Below are positions 1-8,761 of a stretch of 64,000 bases of DNA, piece by piece; within the stretch, counting starts at the first letter, position 1; each line of letters starts with the position of its first letter. This stretch comes from JAGTVG01 sp964543195. GTDB taxonomy: Bacteria; Bacteroidota; Bacteroidia; Cytophagales; Cyclobacteriaceae. The position numbers were made by a program, and so were the translations under genes. Below the pieces are notes generated by a model. It made no database searches and was not told the DNA's origin. It worked only from the letters and a program-made list of their open reading frames with translations. The DNA is taken from positions 12,761 to 76,760 of the forward strand of contig CAZIXF010000023.1 in assembly GCA_964543195.1 (NCBI GenBank). Reading direction: 5' to 3'.

Positions 1-1964
1 ATTCCTACGAAGTTTACGGGGCAAACTGGACTCCGGCATTCGGCGAAGAATTCCGGAACCGGAGGGGGTATGATCTCCTTGAAAAGTTTCCGCATCTTTT
101 TGATACGATCAGGGAAACAACTGAAAAGGAAGCCTTGTCGGATTATCACGAAACGGTCAATGATCTGCTTTTTGAGAGTACGGCGGAAAACATTCGGGAA
201 TGGTGTGAAACCCACGGCCTCAAATACCGCTACCAGGCCCATGGGTCTCCGGGCAATCTGCTCGACCTGTATGGCCAGGCTCATATCCCGGAAACCGAAT
301 CCTTCGGAAGCAGCCATTTTGATATTCCGGGCGTCCGGTTCGATACGGATTTCCAGGAAGAACGATTTTCCAGACCTGATCCCCTGATCATGAAGTTTGC
401 TTCATCTCCTGCCCACCTGGCTGGCAGGGAATTGGTTAGTTCCGAAACCGGTACCTGGCTAGGTAATCATTTCAAGGTGTCCTTTTCCCAGCTGAAGCCG
501 GAAATCGATCTTCTCTTCACTGCGGGCATCAACCATATATTTTACCACGGGATTCCTTATTCACCCTTTGACAAACCTTTTCCCGGACGTTTATTTTATG
601 CTTCCACCAATTTTGGCCCGGCCAGCAATCTATGGGATTACCTCGATGAAATGAATCAATACATCACCCGCTGCCAGTCCATTCTCCAACAAACCACCCC
701 TGACAATGATATATTACTCTATTTTCCTGTGTTTGACCTATGGGACGAACCCGGATCAGAGAATAAGATATTGATGCAAGGCGTCCACAACCCTGACCGG
801 TGGTTTTACGATACAACTTTCGGCCAATTAGCCTCATACCTGCTGAATGAGGGCTTCACATTCGATTATGTTTCCGACCGGCAGATCAGCCATTTCGCAC
901 AGAAAAGAGGTGAATTGAAATCATCCCATAAAGTATTGATCGTGCCGGCTGCATCACATATGCCTGTAACTACACTCAGGAACCTGATCATTCTTGAAGG
1001 AAAAGGTCTTCCCGTACTTTTTATTGATCAATTCCCAGCACAAGTTCCTGGTCATTACAGGAAAGAGGAAAGAAAAGATTCCCTCGAATTTCTGATCATC
1101 AATTCGAAAGATTATTTTGTTCCACCGGTTTCCAGGGGCAGGTTGAAAGAAGAGTTTGCCGGGTACAATGTATCTTCCAGTCCGCTGGGTCAGGACGGAT
1201 TACATTTTATCAGGAAATCTCATCCCGGCGGAAAAGTATACTTTATTACAAACCTGGGTGCGGAAAAATTCGACCAATTTTTTTCTGTTACCGGAAATCC
1301 GGTCAGTGTGGAACTTTACGCTCCCCTGACCGGCCGGCGTGGACTTGCTGAAACTACATCAGAAGAAGACAAACCCGGAGTACGACTGCAGCTTGATCCG
1401 GGCCAGTCCCTGTTTTTGATCACCTATCATTACCGGGCGAGCGGTAAGGAATGGATCTATTTCGAACAGACCGGAGATCCGGTTACCATTGATTCAGGAT
1501 GGGAGATCCATTTTTCGGATACGGTCCGCTATCCGATGGACAGCTTGAGAACCTGGACTAAACTACCGTTTCCGTGGGCCCCGTATTATTCGGGCAGTGC
1601 CACCTATAAAGTGCATTTCAGGCTGGATGATAAAATGCTCGAAAAGGATTATATCCGTGTCGATCCGGGCAATGTGCGGGAGATGGCTGTCTTCCGGTTA
1701 AATGGAAAGACGGTGGGAAAGACCTGGTGTGTGCCATACCGGCTCGATGTGCCCGTTCATCATTTCAAAAAGGAAAATTTACTGGAAACAGAAGTCACCA
1801 ATCTCGATATAAACCGGATCATCCGGCTTGATAAAAACAAGGCGGACTGGAAGAATTTCTATGATATCAATTTCGTGGATATTACCTACGAGCCATTTAA
1901 TGCCTCGGAATGGGAGCCCATGCCCTCCGGGCTGCTGGGTCCTGTGAAGCTGATCCCTTATTGA
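1..1964 (+). CDS. GH106-type alpha-L-rhamnosidase-like glycosidase, 5'-truncated by window edge
   Basis: The reading frame is open from base 3 to the stop at 1962-1964, so the gene starts before the window; the TTG at 135 is only an internal codon. About 650 C-terminal residues are visible. The frame begins with SYEVYGANWTPAFGEEF, followed later by LLFTAGINHIFYHGIPYSP and a C-terminal jelly-roll-like part ending WEPMPSGLLGPVKL. These are hallmarks of the large Bacteroidota GH106 family (alpha-L-rhamnosidase and relatives). The protein would act in the periplasm or at the surface on rhamnose-containing glycans. The N-terminus, signal peptide and upstream partners are not visible. Family assignment is by recognition; the substrate is inferred. 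Confidence 0.8.
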   Translation, partial: SYEVYGANWTPAFGEEFRNRRGYDLLEKFPHLFDTIRETTEKEALSDYHETVNDLLFESTAENIREWCETHGLKYRYQAHGSPGNLLDLYGQAHIPETESFGSSHFDIPGVRFDTDFQEERFSRPDPLIMKFASSPAHLAGRELVSSETGTWLGNHFKVSFSQLKPEIDLLFTAGINHIFYHGIPYSPFDKPFPGRLFYASTNFGPASNLWDYLDEMNQYITRCQSILQQTTPDNDILLYFPVFDLWDEPGSENKILMQGVHNPDRWFYDTTFGQLASYLLNEGFTFDYVSDRQISHFAQKRGELKSSHKVLIVPAASHMPVTTLRNLIILEGKGLPVLFIDQFPAQVPGHYRKEERKDSLEFLIINSKDYFVPPVSRGRLKEEFAGYNVSSSPLGQDGLHFIRKSHPGGKVYFITNLGAEKFDQFFSVTGNPVSVELYAPLTGRRGLAETTSEEDKPGVRLQLDPGQSLFLITYHYRASGKEWIYFEQTGDPVTIDSGWEIHFSDTVRYPMDSLRTWTKLPFPWAPYYSGSATYKVHFRLDDKMLEKDYIRVDPGNVREMAVFRLNGKTVGKTWCVPYRLDVPVHHFKKENLLETEVTNLDINRIIRLDKNKADWKNFYDINFVDITYEPFNASEWEPMPSGLLGPVKLIPY

Positions 1965-2274
1965 GATGTGTTTATATCTGAATTATTCCTGTGTTTCTTC
2001 GGTGATGCATTAAAAAAGGACCGGGAATAAAAAAAATGCCCTTTTACTGATAATATTGACCATCCGGGGAAAGCCTGGTATATTCCTGGTCGAATTTAAC
2101 AATAATCCTGAGCAGATTCGATAAACCTGTGAAAAACTACTTGCTTTATTCCTCGGCAAATGGGCCGGATATCTGATCCTGGGGCTCCTTGCCCTGGTGA
2201 TCTACCTGATTACGCTTGTTTTCTGAATCCTTTCCGGGGTTTAATTCTCATTTTCCTGCGGCGGGTTTTCCCAT
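1965..2274. other. Intergenic region with a possible small membrane-peptide remnant
   Basis: This gap lies between the convergent GH106-type and DUF1080 genes. On the plus strand, 2140-2226 reads as a hydrophobic peptide (LALFLGKWAGYLILGLLALV and onward) ending in TGA. The frame has a stop at 2122-2124 and no start codon. A GTG at 2129 would join it only with a one-base frameshift. It could be a decayed small membrane protein gene or chance. I see no clear terminator or promoter here. Confidence 0.25.
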
Positions 2275-2868
2275 TTATAATTCCTCGATCCGGATATTAC
2301 GCCATTTCACCCGGATACCGCCTCCCGAATGGATCTGCAGGGCAATGGAACCTTCTGCCTCACCGATCTTTTCGTCTTCGATCTCCACCATTTTCACTCC
2401 ATTAAGCCATGTAGTTACATTATCACCCACAGCACGCACACGCATGGTATTCCATTCACCCATTTTCAAAACATCCTGTTTCTCATCCTCCGGTTTGATC
2501 AGCCAGCCACGACCGTAGGATTCGTAAATTCCACCTGTATTATGACCGGGAGGAGCTACTTCGGCCTGCCAGCCGGTAATTTTGGTGCCTTCTATCGAGG
2601 ATCTGAAGAACACACCGCTATTCCCGTCCGCTTCCTGCTTGAATTCGAGGGTAAGATCAAAGTCTTTAAAAGTCTCATCAGTGGCCAGATAACCATATTC
2701 CTCGTCCGGCCCGCTTTCACACACAAGCATTCCGTCTTCCACAAACCATTTTTCCGTACCATATACTTCCCATCCGGACAGGTTTTTGCCGTTGAACAAC
2801 GACCGTTTCTGAGCTACCATGAGAGATGGCACCAGCAGCATTAAAAAAAGAAAATGAAATGATTTCAT
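2275..2868 (-). CDS. Secreted DUF1080 (3-keto-disaccharide hydrolase-type) protein
   Basis: This 197-residue protein has an N-terminal signal peptide (about residues 1-19, ending in MVAQ). It is followed by a single DUF1080 domain starting LFNGKNLSGWEVYG. The fold is a concanavalin/laminin-G-like beta sandwich. Conserved stretches include FKDFDLTLEFKQEADGNSGV, FFRSS, and the C-terminal WRNIRIEEL. DUF1080 proteins are abundant in Bacteroidota and Planctomycetota near glycan genes, and some hydrolyse 3-keto-glycosides. The length is typical of a single-domain member. It stands alone, convergent with the preceding glycosidase. The specific substrate cannot be read from the sequence. Confidence 0.85.
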   Translation of the reverse strand: MKSFHFLFLMLLVPSLMVAQKRSLFNGKNLSGWEVYGTEKWFVEDGMLVCESGPDEEYGYLATDETFKDFDLTLEFKQEADGNSGVFFRSSIEGTKITGWQAEVAPPGHNTGGIYESYGRGWLIKPEDEKQDVLKMGEWNTMRVRAVGDNVTTWLNGVKMVEIEDEKIGEAEGSIALQIHSGGGIRVKWRNIRIEEL

Positions 2869-2911
2869 CAGTACTGAAAATTATTTTTAGTTAAAAAAAA
2901 ATTAAATTATA

Positions 2912-3100
2912 TCAATATTTTTCTTTTCGACGGATGTAAAAATAATGAATAAAATCAAGAATGCCATTGACTTCGATGCTGGCCAAATGGTTCCGGTAAC
3001 CGGACCGGAGGGGGAAACAAACGCGAACATTAACCCCATAACCACGGAGAGATGCAATAGCCATCATAATGGAATTAATGCTGACCGTATAATCGTCCAC
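2912..3100 (-). CDS. Doubtful small ORF downstream of the serine hydrolase
   Basis: A 62-codon open frame follows the serine hydrolase gene. The frame is in fact open further upstream, to about 3157, just overlapping the hydrolase stop in another phase, and reads PGPAFAALVDDYTVSI before the first ATG. I recognise no family, and there is no convincing ribosome binding site. It may be a remnant of a longer protein or a chance frame, and is listed because the gap would otherwise be unexplained. Confidence 0.2.
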   Translation of the reverse strand: MDDYTVSINSIMMAIASLRGYGVNVRVCFPLRSGYRNHLASIEVNGILDFIHYFYIRRKEKY

Positions 3101-3140
3101 TAATGCCGCGAAGGCCGGCCCCGGCTCAAGTATATCTGTA

Positions 3141-4580
3141 TTAAAGATTTCCGGAGATTAAATTCTCTAACTGCATGCTGCTTATGAGATTCTCAATACG
3201 GGAGGCATATTCCTGTTTGTTGTTTGTATAGAGATAATGATGCACTTCTTTCAGGTGGTCCATATTGGCCATAACACCAAGATTCAATGCATCAACGGCT
3301 TTAAAAATATCTATAGCTGTCTCAGAGCCGTCATTAATGGCTTTTTCAACCAGTACCCGGGTAAAATCCAGATCGGGAGAGACCAGTATCTTTTCGAGTC
3401 TTCGCATTATAATGCCTTTGCCACGGCAATTGGAATGATCCAGAATAATGATGGTTTTATCTTCGTCGATATTTCTGAATATGCCGGTTCTGAAGCCATT
3501 CCAGAGGCCATTATGATAAACGATCCGGCCGTCTTCAAAACTATTTTTTATCCGGAAACCGTATCCATAGGGAATATCCCTTCCGCTGTTCAGTTTACCC
3601 GGTGAAAAGGCCTCTTCCATGGTTTGGTCAGACACCAGGATATCAGAATACAAGGCCCTGTCCCATTTATACAGATCCCGGGCGGTGGAATAGACTCCCT
3701 TATCACCCACCACCCCATCGTGTTGCGTTTCGCGAATGGGATAAAAACCCCTGTGCCATCGGTATCCTTCTAATTTATCTTTGTCCCGTTTATCCGGGAA
3801 AGCCCGGCTGTAAACAAAGGAATCACCCATCTCCAGCGGCTTAAAGATATTTTCCTCAACAAAAGCGGCAAATGACTGGCCGGATACTCTCTCTACTATA
3901 AGGGCGAGGATTATATACCCTGTGTTGCAGTAACTGAACCGTGTCCCCGGCACAAAATTCAAATATCTTGTGTGTCTGGCCAATAGCTTTACTACTTCAT
4001 CATTGTATGGATATGAATCCTTTTCGGTATACCTTTCCACATAATACATGTAATTGGATAATCCGGAAGTATGATTCAGCAGATGTTTGATTGTGATACT
4101 GTCATAATAAGGAATTTTCTCTTTCTCAAGCTCCGGTACATATTCGACCATCTTATCCTCATAATCCAGCTCTCCTCGCTCCTGGAGTATCATCGCGGCC
4201 ATGGCCGTAAACTGCTTGCTTACTGAAGCAAGCTGGTATACCGAGTTGTGGGCCAGGGTGTCCCGGGTGGAAAAATCGGCGTATCCGATGAAATTATCAA
4301 AGATGATCTCTCCTTTGGAAGCTACCAGGAAATGACCGTTGAAATTATAATAATCATGGCTATATTCAAGCAGTCCCTGAAACTGTCTTGCCTTATCTTT
4401 TAATAAAATCCGGTTGATATCCCTCCATTCACTCCGGTTGAGGAACTCTTTCTCTTTAACGATCTTGCCGGATTCATTTTCCGGAACGGACACCAGTCCG
4501 GAAGATACGATCAGAAAAAGCCCGAATATTACCAATCCAAATCTCACACTGCGCATTTTAAGTATAGTCTTCATTTTCAT
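3141..4580 (-). CDS. Beta-lactamase-family serine hydrolase (class C/PBP4-like), membrane-anchored or secreted
   Basis: This is a 479-residue protein with an N-terminal hydrophobic segment (about residues 12-29). The serine-hydrolase triad motifs are present: SVSK (SxxK, near residue 120), Tyr in FSYCNTGY (YxN-like), and HNGLWNGFRTG in the place of the KTG/HxG box. Family members are esterases, D-aminopeptidases or penicillin-binding-like enzymes acting outside the cytoplasm. The C-terminal ~100 residues beyond the catalytic domain are poorly recognisable. I chose ATG at 4580 over the adjacent GTG at 4583. No operon partner is evident; the next gene upstream is unrelated. Substrate unknown. 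Confidence 0.85.
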   Translation of the reverse strand: MKMKTILKMRSVRFGLVIFGLFLIVSSGLVSVPENESGKIVKEKEFLNRSEWRDINRILLKDKARQFQGLLEYSHDYYNFNGHFLVASKGEIIFDNFIGYADFSTRDTLAHNSVYQLASVSKQFTAMAAMILQERGELDYEDKMVEYVPELEKEKIPYYDSITIKHLLNHTSGLSNYMYYVERYTEKDSYPYNDEVVKLLARHTRYLNFVPGTRFSYCNTGYIILALIVERVSGQSFAAFVEENIFKPLEMGDSFVYSRAFPDKRDKDKLEGYRWHRGFYPIRETQHDGVVGDKGVYSTARDLYKWDRALYSDILVSDQTMEEAFSPGKLNSGRDIPYGYGFRIKNSFEDGRIVYHNGLWNGFRTGIFRNIDEDKTIIILDHSNCRGKGIIMRRLEKILVSPDLDFTRVLVEKAINDGSETAIDIFKAVDALNLGVMANMDHLKEVHHYLYTNNKQEYASRIENLISSMQLENLISGNL

Positions 4581-4762
4581 CACCTGAGATATAAATTACC
4601 CTTCTAACCCTGGAATTGACCGGATTTTAGAAAGATTCTACTTTCGGAAGGTAAAAATAGCAGTATTTCCGCATTTTTAAAAATCAAACCCATTATAACC
4701 TCCGATTGTTCAGAAAACGGATAATTGATCCCGTATTTCTTTATGAAGACAACCATATGTGT

Positions 4763-5227
4763 TCACTTAATAGAAACACAGGTGGTTATACGGGCGTTGA
4801 CCGGGTCATAAGCTTCCGGTTCATACACGTCATAATCGACCAGATAAGATCTTTTGAAATCAGCTTGCCCCTTGATATAATTCCAAGTGTTTACTATCGC
4901 GTAAGGCAATTTCCCCTGATAGTTAAAGACTGCATATCTGGAATGGGGAAACTTCCTTCCTGTCATTCCGATGGGTATCCGATCGATCGATCGCACCCTG
5001 CAACCGAGGATGATCTGAAATCGCCCTTTTACTCCGGCCTCATAATCACAATAGAGATTATATATATCATCATTTATTCTTCCGGGGATCTGCTCCATCA
5101 TATTTTCTTCAAGCCATTGCTGCCATAAATTATAAATGTCGGTGGCAGCAATATTTTCCTTATTTATGGTCCAAATTGAAATTCCGATAATTTTAAAACC
5201 CGGTTTTTCCAGTACTTTGTATTCCAT
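4763..5227 (-). CDS. GyrI-like / AraC-type effector-binding domain protein
   Basis: A 154-residue stand-alone small-molecule-binding domain of the GyrI/Rob C-terminal superfamily. It starts MEYKVLEKPGFKIIGISI and carries the typical central DIYNLWQQWLEEN helix and the ending DFKRSYLVDYDVYEPE. The open frame runs further upstream to 5431, but the residues before 5227 lack family similarity and overlap the DinB-family gene, so ATG 5227 is preferred. There is no DNA-binding domain. Such proteins bind hydrophobic or cationic compounds and in Bacteroidota often neighbour DinB-like genes, as here. The ligand is unknown. Confidence 0.75.
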   Translation of the reverse strand: MEYKVLEKPGFKIIGISIWTINKENIAATDIYNLWQQWLEENMMEQIPGRINDDIYNLYCDYEAGVKGRFQIILGCRVRSIDRIPIGMTGRKFPHSRYAVFNYQGKLPYAIVNTWNYIKGQADFKRSYLVDYDVYEPEAYDPVNARITTCVSIK

Positions 5228-5390
5228 TATGTAAATTAATTTAATTTGGAATAAATTCTTTTGAACAGGGACGGGAGTATTTCTACTTTGTCCACATAAT
5301 TGTGAAATTTTATATTTTCTTTCATATGCAACCGGTGGTAAGTTAACAAATGAACGGGTATAAATCATTATGACAAGTCTATCGTTATCC

Positions 5391-5873
5391 TTACCATTCA
5401 GCCTCAGGTTTGTCTTTCCAGTACCATACAATCAGGTCGGTAAAGGGTGGTTCGCCACCCAGATCCCTGAACCGGATGGCATTCTGCCCCCTGTGATAAT
5501 GACTATGGGTGGCCATTTGAGTTAATGCCTGAGCCCTTGAAATCATCAAAGGGGGATTTTCAAACCAGGGTATGGATATGCCTTCTTCAAGTCTCACGGA
5601 TGGAAGATTCTCAAGATATTCAAATATTATCTCATGGGTTTCTAATGCATATCGCTTAAGTTCCTTGATGGTAGAAAAATCATCTCTTTCCGGCATGTTG
5701 AAGGTATTATCCTTTACTGTATCGATAAAAGCCCGTTGTGTCGTATGAATATGAAACAATCTGTCGATAAGGATTTCATCATTCAAAGCCCCCGGGAATC
5801 TTTCAAAGGCCTTCCATGATTCGGCATCTGCCCAGGACTGATGATAAAGAAGGTCATTAAAGATAAACTCCAT
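5391..5873 (-). CDS. DinB/YfiT-family putative metal-dependent protein
   Basis: A 160-residue four-helix-bundle protein of the DinB superfamily. The likely metal-binding histidines are His41/His43 in FHIHTTQ and His123 with His127 in HSHYHRGQ, matching the family's three-His pattern. DinB-like proteins include thiol transferases and stress-induced proteins. It lies just upstream of the GyrI-like gene on the same strand, about 160 bases apart, a pairing that suggests a small detoxification unit. The enzymatic reaction cannot be deduced. Confidence 0.8.
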   Translation of the reverse strand: MEFIFNDLLYHQSWADAESWKAFERFPGALNDEILIDRLFHIHTTQRAFIDTVKDNTFNMPERDDFSTIKELKRYALETHEIIFEYLENLPSVRLEEGISIPWFENPPLMISRAQALTQMATHSHYHRGQNAIRFRDLGGEPPFTDLIVWYWKDKPEAEW

Positions 5874-6213
5874 ATAGACTAATTTTTGATCCGCTAAAAA
5901 ACACTCCTTCTTTCCGGAGATCCGCGTTATTCAGGATCCGGCTGGAATCCCTCTGACAAAGTTGATATTTACTCTGCGTATCTGATAACAGTAAATATAA
6001 GGAAAACACTCCACTATCCCGGAGTAATTATACGATTAGTCTTCTGCCGGATGATTATCGATCTGTTTAATCCAGGGTGATGGCATTTCCAGTGCCCATT
6101 GAAAATCGCCGCCGTGTAGGATCCGGTCCGGGCATATGTCTGTCATCTTAATTAATCATTGAACCGGCAATTATTCTTTCATTAAAGCATTCGCAGGTTT
6201 CATCCCCGGATTT
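5874..6213. other. Intergenic region with a 36-codon minus-strand ORF
   Basis: The 340-base gap between the DinB-like and MFS genes holds one small open frame on the minus strand, ATG at 6146 to TAA at 6036, encoding 36 residues ending IKQIDNHPAED. The composition (ILHGGDFQWALEMPSPW) looks protein-like and could be the tail of a lost gene, but I recognise no family and see no strong ribosome site. Nothing else is evident. Confidence 0.25.
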
Positions 6214-7470
6214 TTATTGCAAACCGGGATCGTGTTTTTCCTGATCATACCGGATCATGGTAAAAATAATGATGATCATTGCCAGCGCTGTACCGGCTCC
6301 GCCCAGAAATGCAGCATTCAGCCCCCCCAGATTATAGAGAATACCGATCACCACGGGACCCAGTGTCTGGCCTACCCTCAGCACCATGGAATTGATCGAC
6401 ATGAAAGCAGCCCTCTCCTTTATGGAAGCATATCCGACCACCATAGTCAGAACGTTGGGGATCACCATACCATGACCCATTCCGAAAAAAATAATAGCCA
6501 CTATAATTATGCCCCATGTAGCAGCATAGGTCATGATCATCATGGCTATTAGATAAAGCAGGCTACTGACCAGCAACAGGGTCCTGGCTTTGAATATTTT
6601 CCGTAGTTTGCCCAATTGAGAGGATACCAGCGCGGTGGTTACCGACATCCCCGACATGGTAAGGCCGATGACAAGAGAACCGGCTTCGAACTGTTTTTCC
6701 AAAAGAAGAGGAAAAAAGGTCAGATAAGATCCATATAGAATGATAAACAGTAAAACAGTGATCAGAAACAATCCCCAGACATCCCGTACATTGATACTCC
6801 GCCACGTTCGTTTTAAATATTGAATGATATCAGTTGATTTTTCCGGTTCCGGGTTCTTCAATTTAAAAATTACCACTAATCCTACAGGGATAGCCAATAA
6901 AGGCAGATAAAATGGAAAATACCACGCCAGAGTGGCCAGGGCCCCGCCGATGGCCGGATAGGAAGCCGTGCCCAGGCTGAGTACGCTGGCATTATAGCCC
7001 ATGGCAGTAGCTCTCCTGTTTCCCGAATACAGATCCCCGATCATGGTAATATTGATCATCCCGAGAGAAACAGCTCCCAGACCCTGGATGAAACGGTAAA
7101 ACAACAGCCATTGATATGATCCGGCCAGCGTACACAGGAAACCACCCAATCCAAAAAGAAGGATGGAAGGCAACAGTATGGTCTTACGTCCGTACCGGTC
7201 GGCCAGAATTCCCATGACCGGAGCGAGAAATACCCCGGGAAGTGTAAACACCGTGATCAGCATACCTATCTGCTGCTCATTTATCCCGAACTGTCTGATA
7301 ATCTTTGGAAATGCAGGGGTGATACTTGATACACCCATAATAGCCAGTAAAGTGATCGAAAAAATAATATAAAGATTCCGGTCGCTGAATAAACTTCGTT
7401 CCTGCGGGTTATTCATGAAATCATTGCCCATATTGAATGAATGTAATATTACTGAATCACTTGTTTTCAT
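6214..7470 (-). CDS. Major facilitator superfamily transporter (DHA1-like)
   Basis: A 418-residue inner-membrane protein with about 12 predicted transmembrane helices. The family signature between helices 2 and 3 is clear (GILADRYGRKTILLPS), as is the helix-4 region RFIQGLGAVSLGMINITMIG. The domain order and length suit DHA1-type drug or sugar-efflux permeases. Alternative starts exist (Met14, Met19); the first ATG at 7470 is kept, but MNNPQERSLF at about 7416 would match typical N-termini better. It is monocistronic and divergent from the aldo/keto reductase gene. The substrate is unknown. Confidence 0.85.
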   Translation of the reverse strand: MKTSDSVILHSFNMGNDFMNNPQERSLFSDRNLYIIFSITLLAIMGVSSITPAFPKIIRQFGINEQQIGMLITVFTLPGVFLAPVMGILADRYGRKTILLPSILLFGLGGFLCTLAGSYQWLLFYRFIQGLGAVSLGMINITMIGDLYSGNRRATAMGYNASVLSLGTASYPAIGGALATLAWYFPFYLPLLAIPVGLVVIFKLKNPEPEKSTDIIQYLKRTWRSINVRDVWGLFLITVLLFIILYGSYLTFFPLLLEKQFEAGSLVIGLTMSGMSVTTALVSSQLGKLRKIFKARTLLLVSSLLYLIAMMIMTYAATWGIIIVAIIFFGMGHGMVIPNVLTMVVGYASIKERAAFMSINSMVLRVGQTLGPVVIGILYNLGGLNAAFLGGAGTALAMIIIIFTMIRYDQEKHDPGLQ

Positions 7471-7643
7471 GAAGTGTTTTGAGGTAATATTTCCTCATGA
7501 AAATCCAAATTATCCTCAATCAGGATTATGAATGCCCTTCTAATAACATCTTAAACATTTGGTAAATCAGGCACATATATTGTATTATATTAAATAACAT
7601 TTATATTATTTGATTATATGAATTTCTAAAACAGGTAAATCTT

Positions 7644-8480
7644 ATGAATATTACTGACTTAAGCGGAAAAGTTTCTCTTTCAAACGGCGTCCAAATGCCC
7701 TATTTCGGACTGGGTGTCTTCAAAATAAATGAGGGCGACGAAGTGATCGATTCTGTTACCACAGCCCTGACCACCGGCTACTGGCACATCGATACTGCAG
7801 CTGCGTACAATAATGAAGCCGGTGTGGGCAAAGCCGTAAGGGATTATCCTCTCGACAGGGAGGAGATATTTGTCACCAGCAAGGTCTGGAATACCGACCA
7901 AGGATATGAAGAGACATTGGAAGCATTTGACCGTTCGTTGAAAAAAATGAAATTCGATTACCTCGATCTTTATCTCATCCACTGGCCTGTAAAGGAAAAA
8001 TACAAGGATACCTGGAGAGCCCTTGAGACACTGTATAAACAGGAGCGTATCCGGGCGATCGGTGTCAGTAATTTTCTGCAGCATCATCTTGAGGACCTTA
8101 TGGAAGATGCTGAGATAGATCCCATGGTAAACCAGGTTGAATTCCATCCCCAACTCGTCCAGCAGGACCTGCTAAAATACTGCAAGAAACATAATATCCT
8201 GCTGGAGGCATGGAGCCCTATCATGAAAGGGAGAGCGGACGAGATTGACGAACTCAGAAGAATAGCCGAGAAACATAATAAAACCCCCGTACAGGTGGTT
8301 TTACGATGGGATCTGCAGAAAGGAGTGGCCACGATTCCCAAATCCTCCAATCCGGAACATATTAAATCCAATACGGAGATCTTCGATTTCGAACTTTCAG
8401 AGGATGAAATGAAAAAAATCGACAGCCTTGACAGCAATACCAGGATTGGCGAACACCCCGATCATTTTAATTTTGACTGA
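7644..8480 (+). CDS. Aldo/keto reductase (AKR5-like, NADPH-dependent)
   Basis: A 278-residue (beta/alpha)8 oxidoreductase. The catalytic tetrad is complete: Asp50 and Tyr55 in HIDTAAAY, Lys80 in VTSKVW, and His113 in LIHWP. The cofactor region IPKSSNPEHIKSN near the C-terminus fits NADP(H) binding. Sequence and length resemble the 2,5-diketo-D-gluconate reductase / prostaglandin F synthase-like group (AKR5), which reduces aldehydes and ketones including methylglyoxal and keto-sugars. It is a single gene, preceded by an AT-rich 170-base region shared with the divergent MFS transporter. Physiological substrate uncertain. Confidence 0.9.
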   Translation: MNITDLSGKVSLSNGVQMPYFGLGVFKINEGDEVIDSVTTALTTGYWHIDTAAAYNNEAGVGKAVRDYPLDREEIFVTSKVWNTDQGYEETLEAFDRSLKKMKFDYLDLYLIHWPVKEKYKDTWRALETLYKQERIRAIGVSNFLQHHLEDLMEDAEIDPMVNQVEFHPQLVQQDLLKYCKKHNILLEAWSPIMKGRADEIDELRRIAEKHNKTPVQVVLRWDLQKGVATIPKSSNPEHIKSNTEIFDFELSEDEMKKIDSLDSNTRIGEHPDHFNFD

Positions 8481-8545
8481 TTTGCCGGTCATGCCCCTTT
8501 CAAGGGAATAATTGGCGATCTGTACGACTTTTTCTTACGTTATAT

Positions 8546-8588
8546 TTTGGGGAACTTATCTTTAAATATGAGGAAAATTTTCCCCAAA
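8546..8588. promoter_or_regulatory. Inverted repeat upstream of the pyruvate dehydrogenase operon
   Basis: TTTGGGGAA at 8546-8554 is matched by TTCCCCAAA at 8580-8588, a perfect 9-base inverted repeat. A 12-base palindrome, GGAAAATTTTCC, sits at 8572-8583 and shares the second arm, so the two pairings are mutually exclusive. Outside it are TGTAC at 8521 and TGTACA at 8590. The element lies about 175-215 bases before the aceE start and could be an operator or a leader structure. No regulator is identified. Confidence 0.35.
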
Positions 8589-8761
8589 TTGTACATTTTT
8601 TACATAGAAAAGATGCGCCTGAAAAAAGATAATCAGATCAAATTTCCTCATAAATAACCAATTAGCTGTATTCAGAAAAAATGGCACGTTTTTTCTAACT
8701 CCACCATATGCAATGAAAAATGCGTTAAATTTTTTCACCTAATAATTAATTATTATCGTTC

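Noticed and set aside
2329..2844. 171-codon plus-strand ORF over the DUF1080 gene
   Set aside because: Antisense shadow of a well-supported gene; no family signature.
4706..5128. 140-codon plus-strand ORF
   Set aside because: Opposite the GyrI-like gene, whose sequence is recognisable; no motif in this frame.
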